Assembly: GCA_934351765.1 (NCBI GenBank)
Contig: CAKRJM010000034.1
Location: forward strand, 1-14,441
DNA length: 14,441 nucleotides
Direction: 5' to 3'
Source of the DNA: an uncultured Lachnospiraceae bacterium
GTDB taxonomy: Bacteria; Bacillota; Clostridia; Lachnospirales; Lachnospiraceae
The notes below the pieces were generated by a model, which saw only the letters and a list, made by a program, of their open reading frames with translations, searched no databases and was not told the origin of the DNA. The position numbers and the translations under genes are program-made. Below, one piece after another: positions 1-6,204 of the stretch. The first letter of the stretch is position 1. Each line of letters opens with the position of its first letter.

Positions 1-81
1 CTGAGCGATACCATGTATATGTGCGGAGCCAGAAAGATCTCGGATATTTCACCGAGAATGATCCGGTATCCCAGAGAGTAG
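1..81 (+). CDS. C-terminal fragment of an unidentified protein, possibly an FMN-dependent alpha-hydroxy-acid oxidase-like enzyme
   Basis: Frame 1 is open from the first base and gives 26 residues ending at TAG (79-81). The start lies outside the window. The tail begins LSDTMYMCGARKISDI and ends in MIRYPRE. The pattern of a TM-x-x-x-GA turn followed by a short K-I-x-D-I helix resembles, from memory, the last helix of FMN-dependent alpha-hydroxy-acid dehydrogenases and type 2 isopentenyl-diphosphate isomerase, but 26 residues cannot settle this. That it is a real gene end is supported by the intrinsic terminator starting 16 bases after the stop. It is not co-transcribed with copA, which has its own promoter. 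Confidence 0.45.
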   Translation: MSDTMYMCGARKISDISPRMIRYPRE

Positions 82-96
82 GAAGGAAGAATAAAG

Positions 97-129
97 CAGG
101 AAGCGGTTTCGGCTGTTTCCTGTTTTTTT
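97..129 (+). terminator. Intrinsic terminator after the first gene
   Basis: Bases 97-106 (CAGGAAGCGG) pair with 113-122 (CTGTTTCCTG) over 10 bp, including two G-U pairs, around a 6-base loop. Seven T follow immediately (123-129). This is a standard rho-independent terminator and separates the upstream gene from copA. Confidence 0.85.
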
Positions 130-175
130 CAGCAGGTATTCTTTGCGTTTTTGGAAAATCTGGTGAATGAAGGGC

Positions 176-204
176 TTGACATATACCCTAGAGGGGTATA
201 TAAT
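176..204 (+). promoter_or_regulatory. Sigma-A promoter of copA
   Basis: TTGACA at 176-181 and TATAAT at 199-204 are both perfect consensus hexamers, 17 bp apart. Transcription should start near 211, giving a leader of about 40 bases before the ATG at 252. Such a strong core promoter would need tight repression, which fits the operator lying in its spacer. Confidence 0.9.
181..201. promoter_or_regulatory. CsoR-type copper operator inside the copA promoter
   Basis: ATATACCC (181-188) and GGGTATAT (194-201) form a perfect 8-bp inverted repeat around a 5-base centre. TACCC...GGGTA with a short centre is the known pattern of operators bound by the copper-sensing repressor CsoR. The site fills the space between the -35 and -10 boxes and overlaps the -10, so a bound repressor would block RNA polymerase. 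It lacks the TACA-N2-TGTA core of CopY. No csoR gene is visible here, so the regulator must be encoded elsewhere. Confidence 0.8.
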
Positions 205-251
205 AACGACAGTTAAAGAAAACGGACCAACAGAAACCGGAGGAAACGAAG

Positions 252-2765
252 ATGGAACAATATACCGTGACAGGAATGAGCTGTGCGGCCTGTGTGACCC
301 GGGTGGAAAAGGCAGTTGGAAAGGTGCCGGGTGTTACGTCCTGCTCAGTAAGCCTTTTGACAAATTCCATGGGCATCGAGGGAACGGCGTCTCCCAGTGA
401 GATCATTCGGGCGGTGGAGGAAGCAGGCTACGGCGCTTCGAAAAAGGGGGAGGAACAGGCTGCGAAGGGAGCAGAAGCCCCGGAAGATGCGTTGAAGGAC
501 CGGGAGACACCGATTCTCAGACGGCGTCTGATCGCATCCGTGGGATTTTTGCTGGTGCTTATGTACTTTTCCATGGGTCATATGATGTGGGGCTGGCCGC
601 TGCCGAAGTTTTTTGAAGGAAATCATGTGGCCATGGGACTGGTCCAGCTGCTGCTGGCAGGGATCGTCATGGTCATCAATCAGAAGTTTTTTATAAACGG
701 CTTTAAGGGGCTGATCCACCGTTCGCCCAATATGGACACGCTGGTAGCCCTCGGCTCCGGCGCATCCTTTATATGGAGCGTCTACGCTCTGTTTGCCATG
801 ACAGATGCGCAGGTGAACGGCGACATGGCCGGTGTCATGACTTACATGGATGAGTTCTATTTTGAATCGGCAGCCATGATCCTGGCGCTGATCACCGTCG
901 GAAAAATGCTGGAGGCAAGATCCAAGGGGAAGACCACGGACGCCTTAAAGAGCCTGATGAAGCTGGCTCCCAGGACGGCAACGCTTGTACGGAACGGAAA
1001 GGAAGAAGCCGTTCCCATCGAACAGGTGAAGCAGGGCGATATCTTTGTAGTGCGGCCCGGAGAAAATATCCCCGTGGACGGTGTGGTGCTGGAAGGAACC
1101 AGTGCAGTCAACGAATCGGCACTGACGGGAGAGAGTATTCCGGTGGACAAGGTCCCCGGAGATCCGGTTTCGGCGGCAACCGTGAACCAGTCTGGCTTTA
1201 TCCGCTGTGAGGCGTCCCGGGTGGGCGAGGATACGACCCTGTCCCAGATCATCAAAATGGTAAGTGATGCGGCTGCGACAAAAGCGCCCATCGCCAAGGT
1301 GGCCGATAAGGTTTCCGGCGTGTTTGTGCCGACCGTGATCTCCATTTCCATTGTGACGATGATCGTATGGCTCATTGCCGGACAGAGCTTTGCCTATGCG
1401 CTGGCAAGAGGGATTTCTGTTCTGGTCATCAGTTGTCCCTGTGCATTGGGGCTTGCAACGCCGGTGGCCATCATGGTCGGAAACGGCATGGGGGCCAGGC
1501 ACGGAATCCTCTTTAAGACAGCTGCCTCCCTGGAGGAAACCGGAAAGGCACGAATCGTTGCATTGGATAAGACCGGAACTATTACAAACGGTGAACCAAG
1601 GGTTACCGATGTGATCCCCGCAGAGGGCGTAACGGAGCAGGAGATTTTACAGTACGCTTATGCGCTGGAGAAAAAGAGTGAGCATCCACTGGCAGGGGCT
1701 GTCACGGAAAAGGCCGGAGAGCTGGGGCTTTCGGCGGCAGAGGTCACAGAGTTTAGGGCACTCCCCGGAAACGGACTGTCAGCAAAATTGAACGGAAAAA
1801 CGCTTCTTGGCGGAAGCATGACCTATATGAAGGAACAGACAGCCGTTCCGGAAGCGCTGGAGGCGCGGATCCATACCCTTTCGGAGGAAGGAAAGACTCC
1901 GCTGCTGTTCAGCTTCGGAGAACGGTTTCTCGGTGTCATCGCCGTAGCGGATGTCATCAAGGAGGACAGCCCTCAGGCCGTGAGGGAGCTTCAGAACATG
2001 GGGATCGAGGTGGTAATGCTGACCGGGGACAATGAGCGTACAGCCAGAGCCATCGGTGCCCAGGCCGGTGTAGACCGGGTAATTGCGGGTGTTCTTCCTG
2101 ACGGAAAGGAAAGCGTGATCCGGGAATTAAAGAAAAAGGGCAGTGTCATCATGGTCGGTGACGGGATCAATGATGCGCCGGCGCTTACCAGAGCGGATAT
2201 CGGAATCGCTATCGGAGCAGGAACCGACATTGCCATTGATGCGGCAGATGTGGTACTGATGAAGAGCCGGCTTCTCGATGTTCCTGCGGCAGTCCGGCTG
2301 AGTCGTGCAACCCTGAGAAATATCCATGAAAACCTGTTCTGGGCATTCTTCTATAATGTCATCGGAATCCCGCTGGCAGCCGGTGTCTGGATCCAGCTCT
2401 TCGGCTGGAAATTGAATCCCATGTTCGGGGCGGCGGCCATGAGCCTTTCCAGCTTCTGTGTGGTATCGAATGCACTGCGGCTTAATTTCTTCAATATCCG
2501 CAGTACAAAAAAAGATAAAAAAAGAAAGCAAAAAGAGAAAAAGGAGAACAATGCGATGGTAAGGACAATGAAAATCAACGGTATGATGTGCGGACACTGT
2601 GAGGCAGCTGTAAAGAAAGCACTGGAGGCAGTTCCCGGTGTGGAAAGCGCAGAGGTAAGCCATGAGGCGGGAACCGCAGTCGTAACGTTAAAGGAAGAGG
2701 TTGACAATGCGGTATTGAAAAAAGCGGTCGAGGATAAGGATTATACCGTAACGGGAATCGAATAA
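252..2765 (+). CDS. copA: Copper-exporting P1B-type ATPase with N- and C-terminal metal-binding domains
   Basis: This 837-residue inner-membrane pump uses ATP to export Cu(I). An N-terminal HMA domain (about 4-65) has the GMSCAAC site with C11 and C14. Membrane helices lie at about 92-108, 126-146, 160-182, 204-219, 355-377, 383-405, 692-714 and 723-745. The actuator TGES is at 292-295, the transmembrane CPC copper site at C395/C397, the phosphorylated D439 in DKTGT, the HP motif at 478-479 and GDGINDAP at 636-643. YN (701-702) and MSLSS (730-734) are Cu(I)-class signatures in the last two helices. After a very lysine-rich linker (752-764), a second HMA domain (about 769-837) has M779, C780 and C783 and resembles the chaperone CopZ. 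GGAGG at 239-243 supports ATG 252. The gene stands alone behind a CsoR-type promoter. Identification is firm; exact helix limits are approximate. Confidence 0.97.
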   Translation: MEQYTVTGMSCAACVTRVEKAVGKVPGVTSCSVSLLTNSMGIEGTASPSEIIRAVEEAGYGASKKGEEQAAKGAEAPEDALKDRETPILRRRLIASVGFLLVLMYFSMGHMMWGWPLPKFFEGNHVAMGLVQLLLAGIVMVINQKFFINGFKGLIHRSPNMDTLVALGSGASFIWSVYALFAMTDAQVNGDMAGVMTYMDEFYFESAAMILALITVGKMLEARSKGKTTDALKSLMKLAPRTATLVRNGKEEAVPIEQVKQGDIFVVRPGENIPVDGVVLEGTSAVNESALTGESIPVDKVPGDPVSAATVNQSGFIRCEASRVGEDTTLSQIIKMVSDAAATKAPIAKVADKVSGVFVPTVISISIVTMIVWLIAGQSFAYALARGISVLVISCPCALGLATPVAIMVGNGMGARHGILFKTAASLEETGKARIVALDKTGTITNGEPRVTDVIPAEGVTEQEILQYAYALEKKSEHPLAGAVTEKAGELGLSAAEVTEFRALPGNGLSAKLNGKTLLGGSMTYMKEQTAVPEALEARIHTLSEEGKTPLLFSFGERFLGVIAVADVIKEDSPQAVRELQNMGIEVVMLTGDNERTARAIGAQAGVDRVIAGVLPDGKESVIRELKKKGSVIMVGDGINDAPALTRADIGIAIGAGTDIAIDAADVVLMKSRLLDVPAAVRLSRATLRNIHENLFWAFFYNVIGIPLAAGVWIQLFGWKLNPMFGAAAMSLSSFCVVSNALRLNFFNIRSTKKDKKRKQKEKKENNAMVRTMKINGMMCGHCEAAVKKALEAVPGVESAEVSHEAGTAVVTLKEEVDNAVLKKAVEDKDYTVTGIE
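2541..2558 (+). promoter_or_regulatory. Internal ribosome binding site and in-frame ATG at the start of the copA C-terminal HMA domain
   Basis: AAGGAG at 2541-2546 is followed, nine bases on, by an in-frame ATG at 2556 (Met769 of CopA). Translation from here would give a 69-residue HMA protein of CopZ size and layout, starting [12 protein letters not shown] and ending at the copA stop. The AAGGAG also encodes lysine and glutamate in the linker, so it may be a coincidence of an A/G-rich stretch. Whether it is used cannot be seen from sequence. Confidence 0.35.
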
Positions 2766-2847
2766 GACCGAACGGGAGGAGTCGATGAACCCCGGAGCAC
2801 TCCGGAAGAATCTGACCGTTTTTCAGAATTACTGAAACAGTATTCCG

Positions 2848-2906
2848 AAGAGACGCATGCTTTCGACAAAAATAGACACGTTTTTGTCGAGACCCGCGTC
2901 TCTTTT
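2848..2906 (+). terminator. Two-tier hairpin after copA, a possible terminator that also contains the 0A boxes
   Basis: The outer arms 2848-2856 (AAGAGACGC) and 2896-2904 (GCGTCTCTT) match over 9 bp. Inside them, 2864-2872 (CGACAAAAA) and 2881-2889 (TTTTTGTCG) match over another 9 bp around an 8-base loop. The two stems are separated by internal loops of 7 and 6 bases. The T-run after the outer stem is short (2903-2906), so termination may be weak. It lies about 80 bases after the copA stop and just before the spo0A promoter. It may serve as terminator, as Spo0A binding region, or both. Confidence 0.5.
2862..2891. promoter_or_regulatory. Inverted pair of 0A boxes upstream of spo0A
   Basis: TTCGACA at 2862-2868 is the exact reverse complement of the consensus 0A box TGTCGAA. 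TGTCGAG at 2885-2891 matches it in six of seven positions on the other strand. The centres are 23 bp apart, about two helical turns. They sit upstream of the -35 (2910), roughly 58 and 81 bases before the expected transcription start, a suitable place for Spo0A~P to act on its own gene. Autoregulation of spo0A through 0A boxes is established in Bacillus; here it is inferred. Confidence 0.55.
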
Positions 2907-2909
2907 CCG

Positions 2910-2939
2910 TTGCCGCATACGGTTCCTTCCAAGTATAAT
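2910..2939 (+). promoter_or_regulatory. Probable sigma-A promoter of spo0A
   Basis: TATAAT at 2934-2939 is a perfect -10. TTGCCG at 2910-2915 is a 4/6 match to the -35, with an 18-bp spacer. Transcription would start near 2946 and leave a leader of about 125 bases. That leader contains small hairpins, such as AACCGC/GCGGTT (3030-3035 with 3045-3050) just before the ribosome binding site. No convincing sigma-H promoter was found in the 2766-3071 gap, which otherwise holds only the hairpin and 0A boxes. Confidence 0.6.
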
Positions 2940-3071
2940 AAAGAGGTATTTTTTTGCCGCAGGAGATTCCAGACAATTCCCTGCGCGTAAAAGGCAGGAA
3001 TGTGCAGAGCTGCATTCGTTTATACGGAAAACCGCAATTTGCCGGCGGTTCCGGGAAAAGGAGGAGTAAAA

Positions 3072-3866
3072 ATGGCAAAATTACAGGTGGCAATTGCCGA
3101 TGATAACGAAAGAATCGTCCAGCTTCTTGACAACATCATCAGCCATGATCAGGAATTTGAGGTAATTGGAAAGGCGAATAACGGAGAAGACGCCTACAGC
3201 CTGATCCGGGAAAAACAGCCGGATATTATGCTTCTTGATATCATTATGCCGAAACTGGATGGATTATCGGTGATGGAAAAGGTCGGGAAAGATGAAAAGC
3301 TGAAGAAAAAGCCGGAGTTTATTGTGATCACGGCCATCGGGCAGGAGCGGATCACCGAGGATGCGTTTCAGCTTGGCGCATCCTACTATATCATGAAGCC
3401 CTTTGATTCCGATATGGTGCTGAACCGGATGAAGCATATCGGGAGAAGCAAGACCTACGGAGCGGAGAGCAGACGGATCGCTCCTTATGAAAAGAAAGAA
3501 CAGTACATCGAACGAAACCTGGAAAGTGATGTGACAAGCCTGATCCATGAGATCGGCGTACCGGCTCATATCAAAGGCTACACGTATCTGCGGGATGCCA
3601 TTATCCTGTCGGTATCCGACATGGAGATGTTAAATTCCATCACGAAGCTTCTGTATCCGACCATTGCGAAGATGCACCAGACAACGCCGAGCCGCGTAGA
3701 ACGTGCGATCCGTCATGCCATTGAGGTTGCATGGAACCGCGGAAAGATGGATACGATCGATGCCCTGTTCGGCTATACGATCAACACCGGAAAAGGAAAG
3801 CCCACCAACTCGGAGTTTGTGGCGCTGATTGCCGATAAGATTCGGCTGGAGTACAAGAATAAGTAA
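3072..3866 (+). CDS. spo0A: Sporulation master response regulator Spo0A
   Basis: This 264-residue cytoplasmic response regulator is activated by phosphorylation and switches on entry into sporulation while repressing growth-phase genes. The receiver domain (about 4-123) has the acidic pair D10/D11, the phosphorylated D56 in LLDIIMP, T88 and K109 followed by P110. A linker leads to the Spo0A-specific DNA-binding domain (about 150-264), whose recognition-helix region [20 protein letters not shown] is nearly identical to Bacillus Spo0A. An upstream in-frame ATG at 3000 would add 24 residues, but ATG 3072 is chosen because GGAGGAG sits a few bases before it and the protein then starts at the usual [12 protein letters not shown] position. 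It has its own promoter and 0A boxes. Its presence marks the organism as a spore-former or a recent descendant. The neighbours copA and glgA are not the recN-spoIVB neighbours often seen for spo0A. Confidence 0.97.
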   Translation: MAKLQVAIADDNERIVQLLDNIISHDQEFEVIGKANNGEDAYSLIREKQPDIMLLDIIMPKLDGLSVMEKVGKDEKLKKKPEFIVITAIGQERITEDAFQLGASYYIMKPFDSDMVLNRMKHIGRSKTYGAESRRIAPYEKKEQYIERNLESDVTSLIHEIGVPAHIKGYTYLRDAIILSVSDMEMLNSITKLLYPTIAKMHQTTPSRVERAIRHAIEVAWNRGKMDTIDALFGYTINTGKGKPTNSEFVALIADKIRLEYKNK

Positions 3867-3918
3867 CAGGAAATTGCAAAAGAAGGGGAAATCAGACGGC
3901 AGACGAAAGGAAAACTAC

Positions 3919-3947
3919 TTCCCATTTTCAGACAAATCGAGTATAAT
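3919..3947 (+). promoter_or_regulatory. Probable sigma-A promoter of glgA
   Basis: TATAAT at 3942-3947 is perfect. TTCCCA at 3919-3924 matches the -35 in 4 of 6 positions with a 17-bp spacer. Transcription would start near 3954, about 44 bases before the GTG start. No strong terminator was found between spo0A and this promoter, so read-through from spo0A is possible. Confidence 0.6.
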
Positions 3948-3997
3948 AGAATTCAGAGGGTTTTTGAGAAGGAAAATCTGGATCTGGAGGTAGAAGC

Positions 3998-5434
3998 GTG
4001 AAGAAGATATTATTTGCAGCATCAGAATGTGTGCCGTTTATAAAAACAGGCGGTCTGGCAGATGTTGTTGGATCTCTGCCGAAAAACTTTGATAAAGAAC
4101 AGTATGATGTACGGGTGATCCTGCCGTATTATCAGTGCATTCCCGCGAAGTTTAAGGAACAGGCGAAGTACCTGACCAACTTTTATATGAACTATATGTG
4201 GGAGGATCGCTATGTAGGATTGTTTGAAATAGAATATGAGGGCGTTCTCTTTTATTTTATCGACAATGAATGGTATTTCAGCGGAGACCGGCCTTATACG
4301 GATATGTATTTTGACCTGGAGAAATTTGCGTTTTTCTCGAAGGCAGTTCTTTCTGCACTTCCGGTGCTGGATTTCCGGCCGGATATTATCCACTGCCACG
4401 ACTGGCAGACCGGCCTGATCCCGGTGCATTTGAAGGATAAATTCCAGGCAAACCCGTTTTATCGGGGGATCAAGTCCATCATGACCATCCATAACCTGAA
4501 ATTCCAGGGCGTATGGAGCGTGGATGTGATCCAGCGGATTTCTGAGCTTTCAGATTATTATTTTACACCGGATAAGCTGGAATCCTATAATAACGGAAAT
4601 ATGTTAAAGGGCGGGATTGTTTATGCCGATAAGGTGACGACGGTAAGCAATACGTATGCCCAGGAGATCAAGATGCCGTTTTACGGGGAAGGACTCGATG
4701 GCTTAATGCGGGCAAGAAGCAGTGATCTCTGGGGAATTTTAAACGGAATCGATTACAAAGAGTATGATCCGGAAGCAGATCCGCTGATCCCTCAGAATTA
4801 TGATGCCAGAACCTTCCGGAAGGAGAAGGCGAAGAACAAGACGGCGCTCCAGCAGGAGCTGGGACTGGAGGTGAATCCGAAAAAGTTTATGATCGGAATC
4901 GTATCCCGTCTGACCAGCCAGAAGGGACTGGATCTTGTACAGTGCGTCATGGATCAGATCTGTTCCGAGAATCTCCAGTTTGTGATCCTGGGAACCGGTG
5001 ATGAGAAGTATGAAAATATGTTCCGCCACTATGACTGGAAGTACGGTGACAGTGTTTCCGCCAATATTTATTATTCGGAAGCCATGTCCCATAAGGTTTA
5101 TGCGGCCTGTGATGCATTCCTGATGCCCAGTCTCTTCGAGCCCTGCGGTTTGAGCCAGATCATCAGCCTGCGCTACGGGACGGTGCCGATTGTCCGGGAG
5201 ACCGGCGGCCTGAAGGATACCGTGGAGCCGTATAACGAATACGAAAATACCGGAACCGGTTTCTCCTTTGCCAACTACAATGCGCATGAGATGCTGGGAA
5301 GCATTCTCTATGCAGAGCATGTATATTATGACCGGAAACGGGAATGGAATAAAATCATTGACCGGGGCATGGCGAAGGATTTCTCCTGGACCAGCTCGGC
5401 CAAGAAGTACGAGGAGCTTTACAGTGTTTTGTAG
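3998..5434 (+). CDS. glgA: Glycogen synthase (ADP-glucose:starch glucosyltransferase, GT5)
   Basis: The 478-residue cytoplasmic enzyme transfers glucose from ADP-glucose to growing alpha-1,4-glucan chains. The N-terminal half opens with the GT5 hallmark KTGGLADV (16-23), where the lysine binds ADP-glucose. HCHDWQTG (132-139) and TIHNLKFQG (163-171) follow. The C-terminal GT-B half has SRLTSQKG (303-310), LGTGDEKYE (331-339) and the donor-binding loop PSLFEPCGLSQ (377-387), then GTVPIVRETGGLKDTV. Length matches the family. Translation starts at GTG 3998, seven bases after GGAGG (3986-3990). No glgC, glgD, glgB or glgP is nearby, so it is separated from the rest of glycogen metabolism. Its last bases overlap the start of the HD-domain gene. 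It follows spo0A with its own promoter. Confidence 0.95.
   Translation: MKKILFAASECVPFIKTGGLADVVGSLPKNFDKEQYDVRVILPYYQCIPAKFKEQAKYLTNFYMNYMWEDRYVGLFEIEYEGVLFYFIDNEWYFSGDRPYTDMYFDLEKFAFFSKAVLSALPVLDFRPDIIHCHDWQTGLIPVHLKDKFQANPFYRGIKSIMTIHNLKFQGVWSVDVIQRISELSDYYFTPDKLESYNNGNMLKGGIVYADKVTTVSNTYAQEIKMPFYGEGLDGLMRARSSDLWGILNGIDYKEYDPEADPLIPQNYDARTFRKEKAKNKTALQQELGLEVNPKKFMIGIVSRLTSQKGLDLVQCVMDQICSENLQFVILGTGDEKYENMFRHYDWKYGDSVSANIYYSEAMSHKVYAACDAFLMPSLFEPCGLSQIISLRYGTVPIVRETGGLKDTVEPYNEYENTGTGFSFANYNAHEMLGSILYAEHVYYDRKREWNKIIDRGMAKDFSWTSSAKKYEELYSVL
5411..5426 (+). promoter_or_regulatory. Ribosome binding site and GTG that set the start of the HD-domain gene
   Basis: GAGGAG (5411-5416) lies seven bases before an in-frame GTG (5424-5426), all within the last codons of glgA. 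No ATG in this frame between the glgA end and the conserved region has a comparable site. The GTG gives an 11-base overlap with glgA, typical of translational coupling. Confidence 0.65.
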
Positions 5435-5990
5435 AAAGAAAAAGCCTGTGGATTTTCATCTTCACGGAGAAGAAAAACGGCAGGCAGAGGAATGGGTGAA
5501 GAATGAAACCTGGGTTGTCAGAGAAGCCTACCAGGACGATGAGGCGTATATGGTGTGCGTGAAGGATATTATGGAGAATCCGGTGTTCCAGTCCATGGAT
5601 CAGTTTATCCAGCATGGAAATACCACCACAAAGGCACACTGCATCCAGGTTTCCTATATGAGCTACTGTATCTGCCGGAAGTATGGGTGGAATTATGAAG
5701 CGGCGGCGAGAGCCGGTCTGCTCCACGATCTTTTTCTTTATGACTGGCATACGGCAAAGAATCATATCCACGGGTTTACCCACCCGCGGGTTGCCATGAA
5801 CAACGCGAAAAAACATTTTGACCTGACGGATCAGGAATTGAATATCATCCTGCGCCATATGTGGCCGCTGACGCCGATCCCGCCCAAAAGCCGGGAAGGT
5901 ATGGTCATCGTATATGCAGATAAATTCTGCGGGATCCATGAAGTGTATGGACGGATCCGCAGTGCCTTCCGTCGGACCGCCCAGGCATAG
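5424..5990 (+). CDS. HD-domain metal-dependent phosphohydrolase family protein
   Basis: The protein is 188 residues from GTG 5424 and probably cytoplasmic. After a basic start (MFCRKKK) and a charged helical segment, the HD domain runs from about 68 to 180. Metal-binding candidates in HD-family order are H72 (AHCIQVSY), H101-D102 (LLHDLFLYD), H116 or H120, H145 (ILRHMWPL) and D166 (VYADKF). HD proteins of this size usually hydrolyse phosphoester bonds in nucleotides or related small molecules; the substrate cannot be told from sequence. The same frame is open further upstream inside glgA, but those extra residues (from 5268) are low-complexity shadow sequence. The overlap with glgA implies one transcript and coupled translation. 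No stated link to glycogen is known to me, so the functional connection is open. Confidence 0.85.
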   Translation: MFCRKKKPVDFHLHGEEKRQAEEWVKNETWVVREAYQDDEAYMVCVKDIMENPVFQSMDQFIQHGNTTTKAHCIQVSYMSYCICRKYGWNYEAAARAGLLHDLFLYDWHTAKNHIHGFTHPRVAMNNAKKHFDLTDQELNIILRHMWPLTPIPPKSREGMVIVYADKFCGIHEVYGRIRSAFRRTAQA

Positions 5991-6060
5991 AAAACAGTTA
6001 AGAACAGAAAACGTGTGTGTTTTGGCATAACCTGTAAGGTATTAGAAGTTCCAGAAAACC

Positions 6061-6113
6061 AAACGAGTGTCATCTGATCCGGAAATGGATCGGACGGCAC
6101 TCGTTTATTTTTT
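6061..6113 (+). terminator. Strong intrinsic terminator after the glgA-HD unit
   Basis: AAACGAGTG (6061-6069) pairs with CACTCGTTT (6098-6106). Pairing continues inward, with one A-C mismatch and two G-T pairs, to GATCC/GGATC and a 6-base GGAAAT loop, so the stem is about 20 bp. A T-rich tract (6104-6113) follows. A smaller AAAAC/GTTTT hairpin at 6008-6023 lies ahead of it. This isolates the fab operon from upstream transcription. Confidence 0.9.
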
Positions 6114-6125
6114 GTAAAAAAGCAC

Positions 6126-6154
6126 TTGACAAAACCGATCCCCCTTCGTATACT
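6126..6154 (+). promoter_or_regulatory. Sigma-A promoter of the fatty-acid synthesis operon
   Basis: TTGACA (6126-6131) is perfect and TATACT (6149-6154) matches 5 of 6 positions, with a 17-bp spacer. Transcription should start near 6161. It begins only 13 bases after the preceding terminator and no other promoter of this strength was seen before the downstream genes. ACTTT-T-AAAGT (6152-6162), a small palindrome, overlaps the -10 and start site and could be a second binding site. Confidence 0.9.
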
Positions 6155-6166
6155 TTTAAAGTAAAA

Positions 6167-6185
6167 TAATTTGAAGGTCAAACTA
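6167..6185. promoter_or_regulatory. FabT-like operator at the start of the fab operon
   Basis: TTTGA (6170-6174), AGG, TCAAA (6178-6182) form a perfect inverted repeat with a 3-base centre. It extends to TA...TA at 6167-6168 and 6184-6185 with one mismatched pair between. TTTGA-N3-TCAAA is the core of the site bound by FabT, the MarR-family repressor of fatty-acid genes in streptococci and lactococci. It lies just downstream of the predicted start point, where a repressor would block elongation. It does not resemble the FapR site. No fabT gene is present in the window. Confidence 0.6.
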
Positions 6186-6204
6186 AAAGAAAGCGGAAAC
6201 CGAG

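Noticed and set aside
167..400. Plus-strand ORF of 77 codons covering the copA promoter and start
   Set aside because: It begins upstream of the predicted transcription start, spans the operator, and is out of frame with the clear CopA N-terminal domain.
3000..3071. Extended N-terminus of Spo0A from ATG 3000
   Set aside because: The 24 extra residues are not Spo0A-like and encode the ribosome binding site of the true start at 3072.
2575..3093. Minus-strand ORF of 172 codons through the copA-spo0A gap
   Set aside because: It crosses the hairpin and spo0A promoter and ends antisense to both genes; it is Pro/Leu/Arg-rich with no motif or ribosome binding site.
5268..5423. Extended N-terminus of the HD protein inside glgA
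   Set aside because: The residues read like a shadow of glgA and the GTG at 5424 has a proper ribosome binding site.
6120..6204. FapR operator at the fab promoter
   Set aside because: No TTAGTACC-type inverted repeat is present; the palindrome seen is of the TTTGA-N3-TCAAA type.
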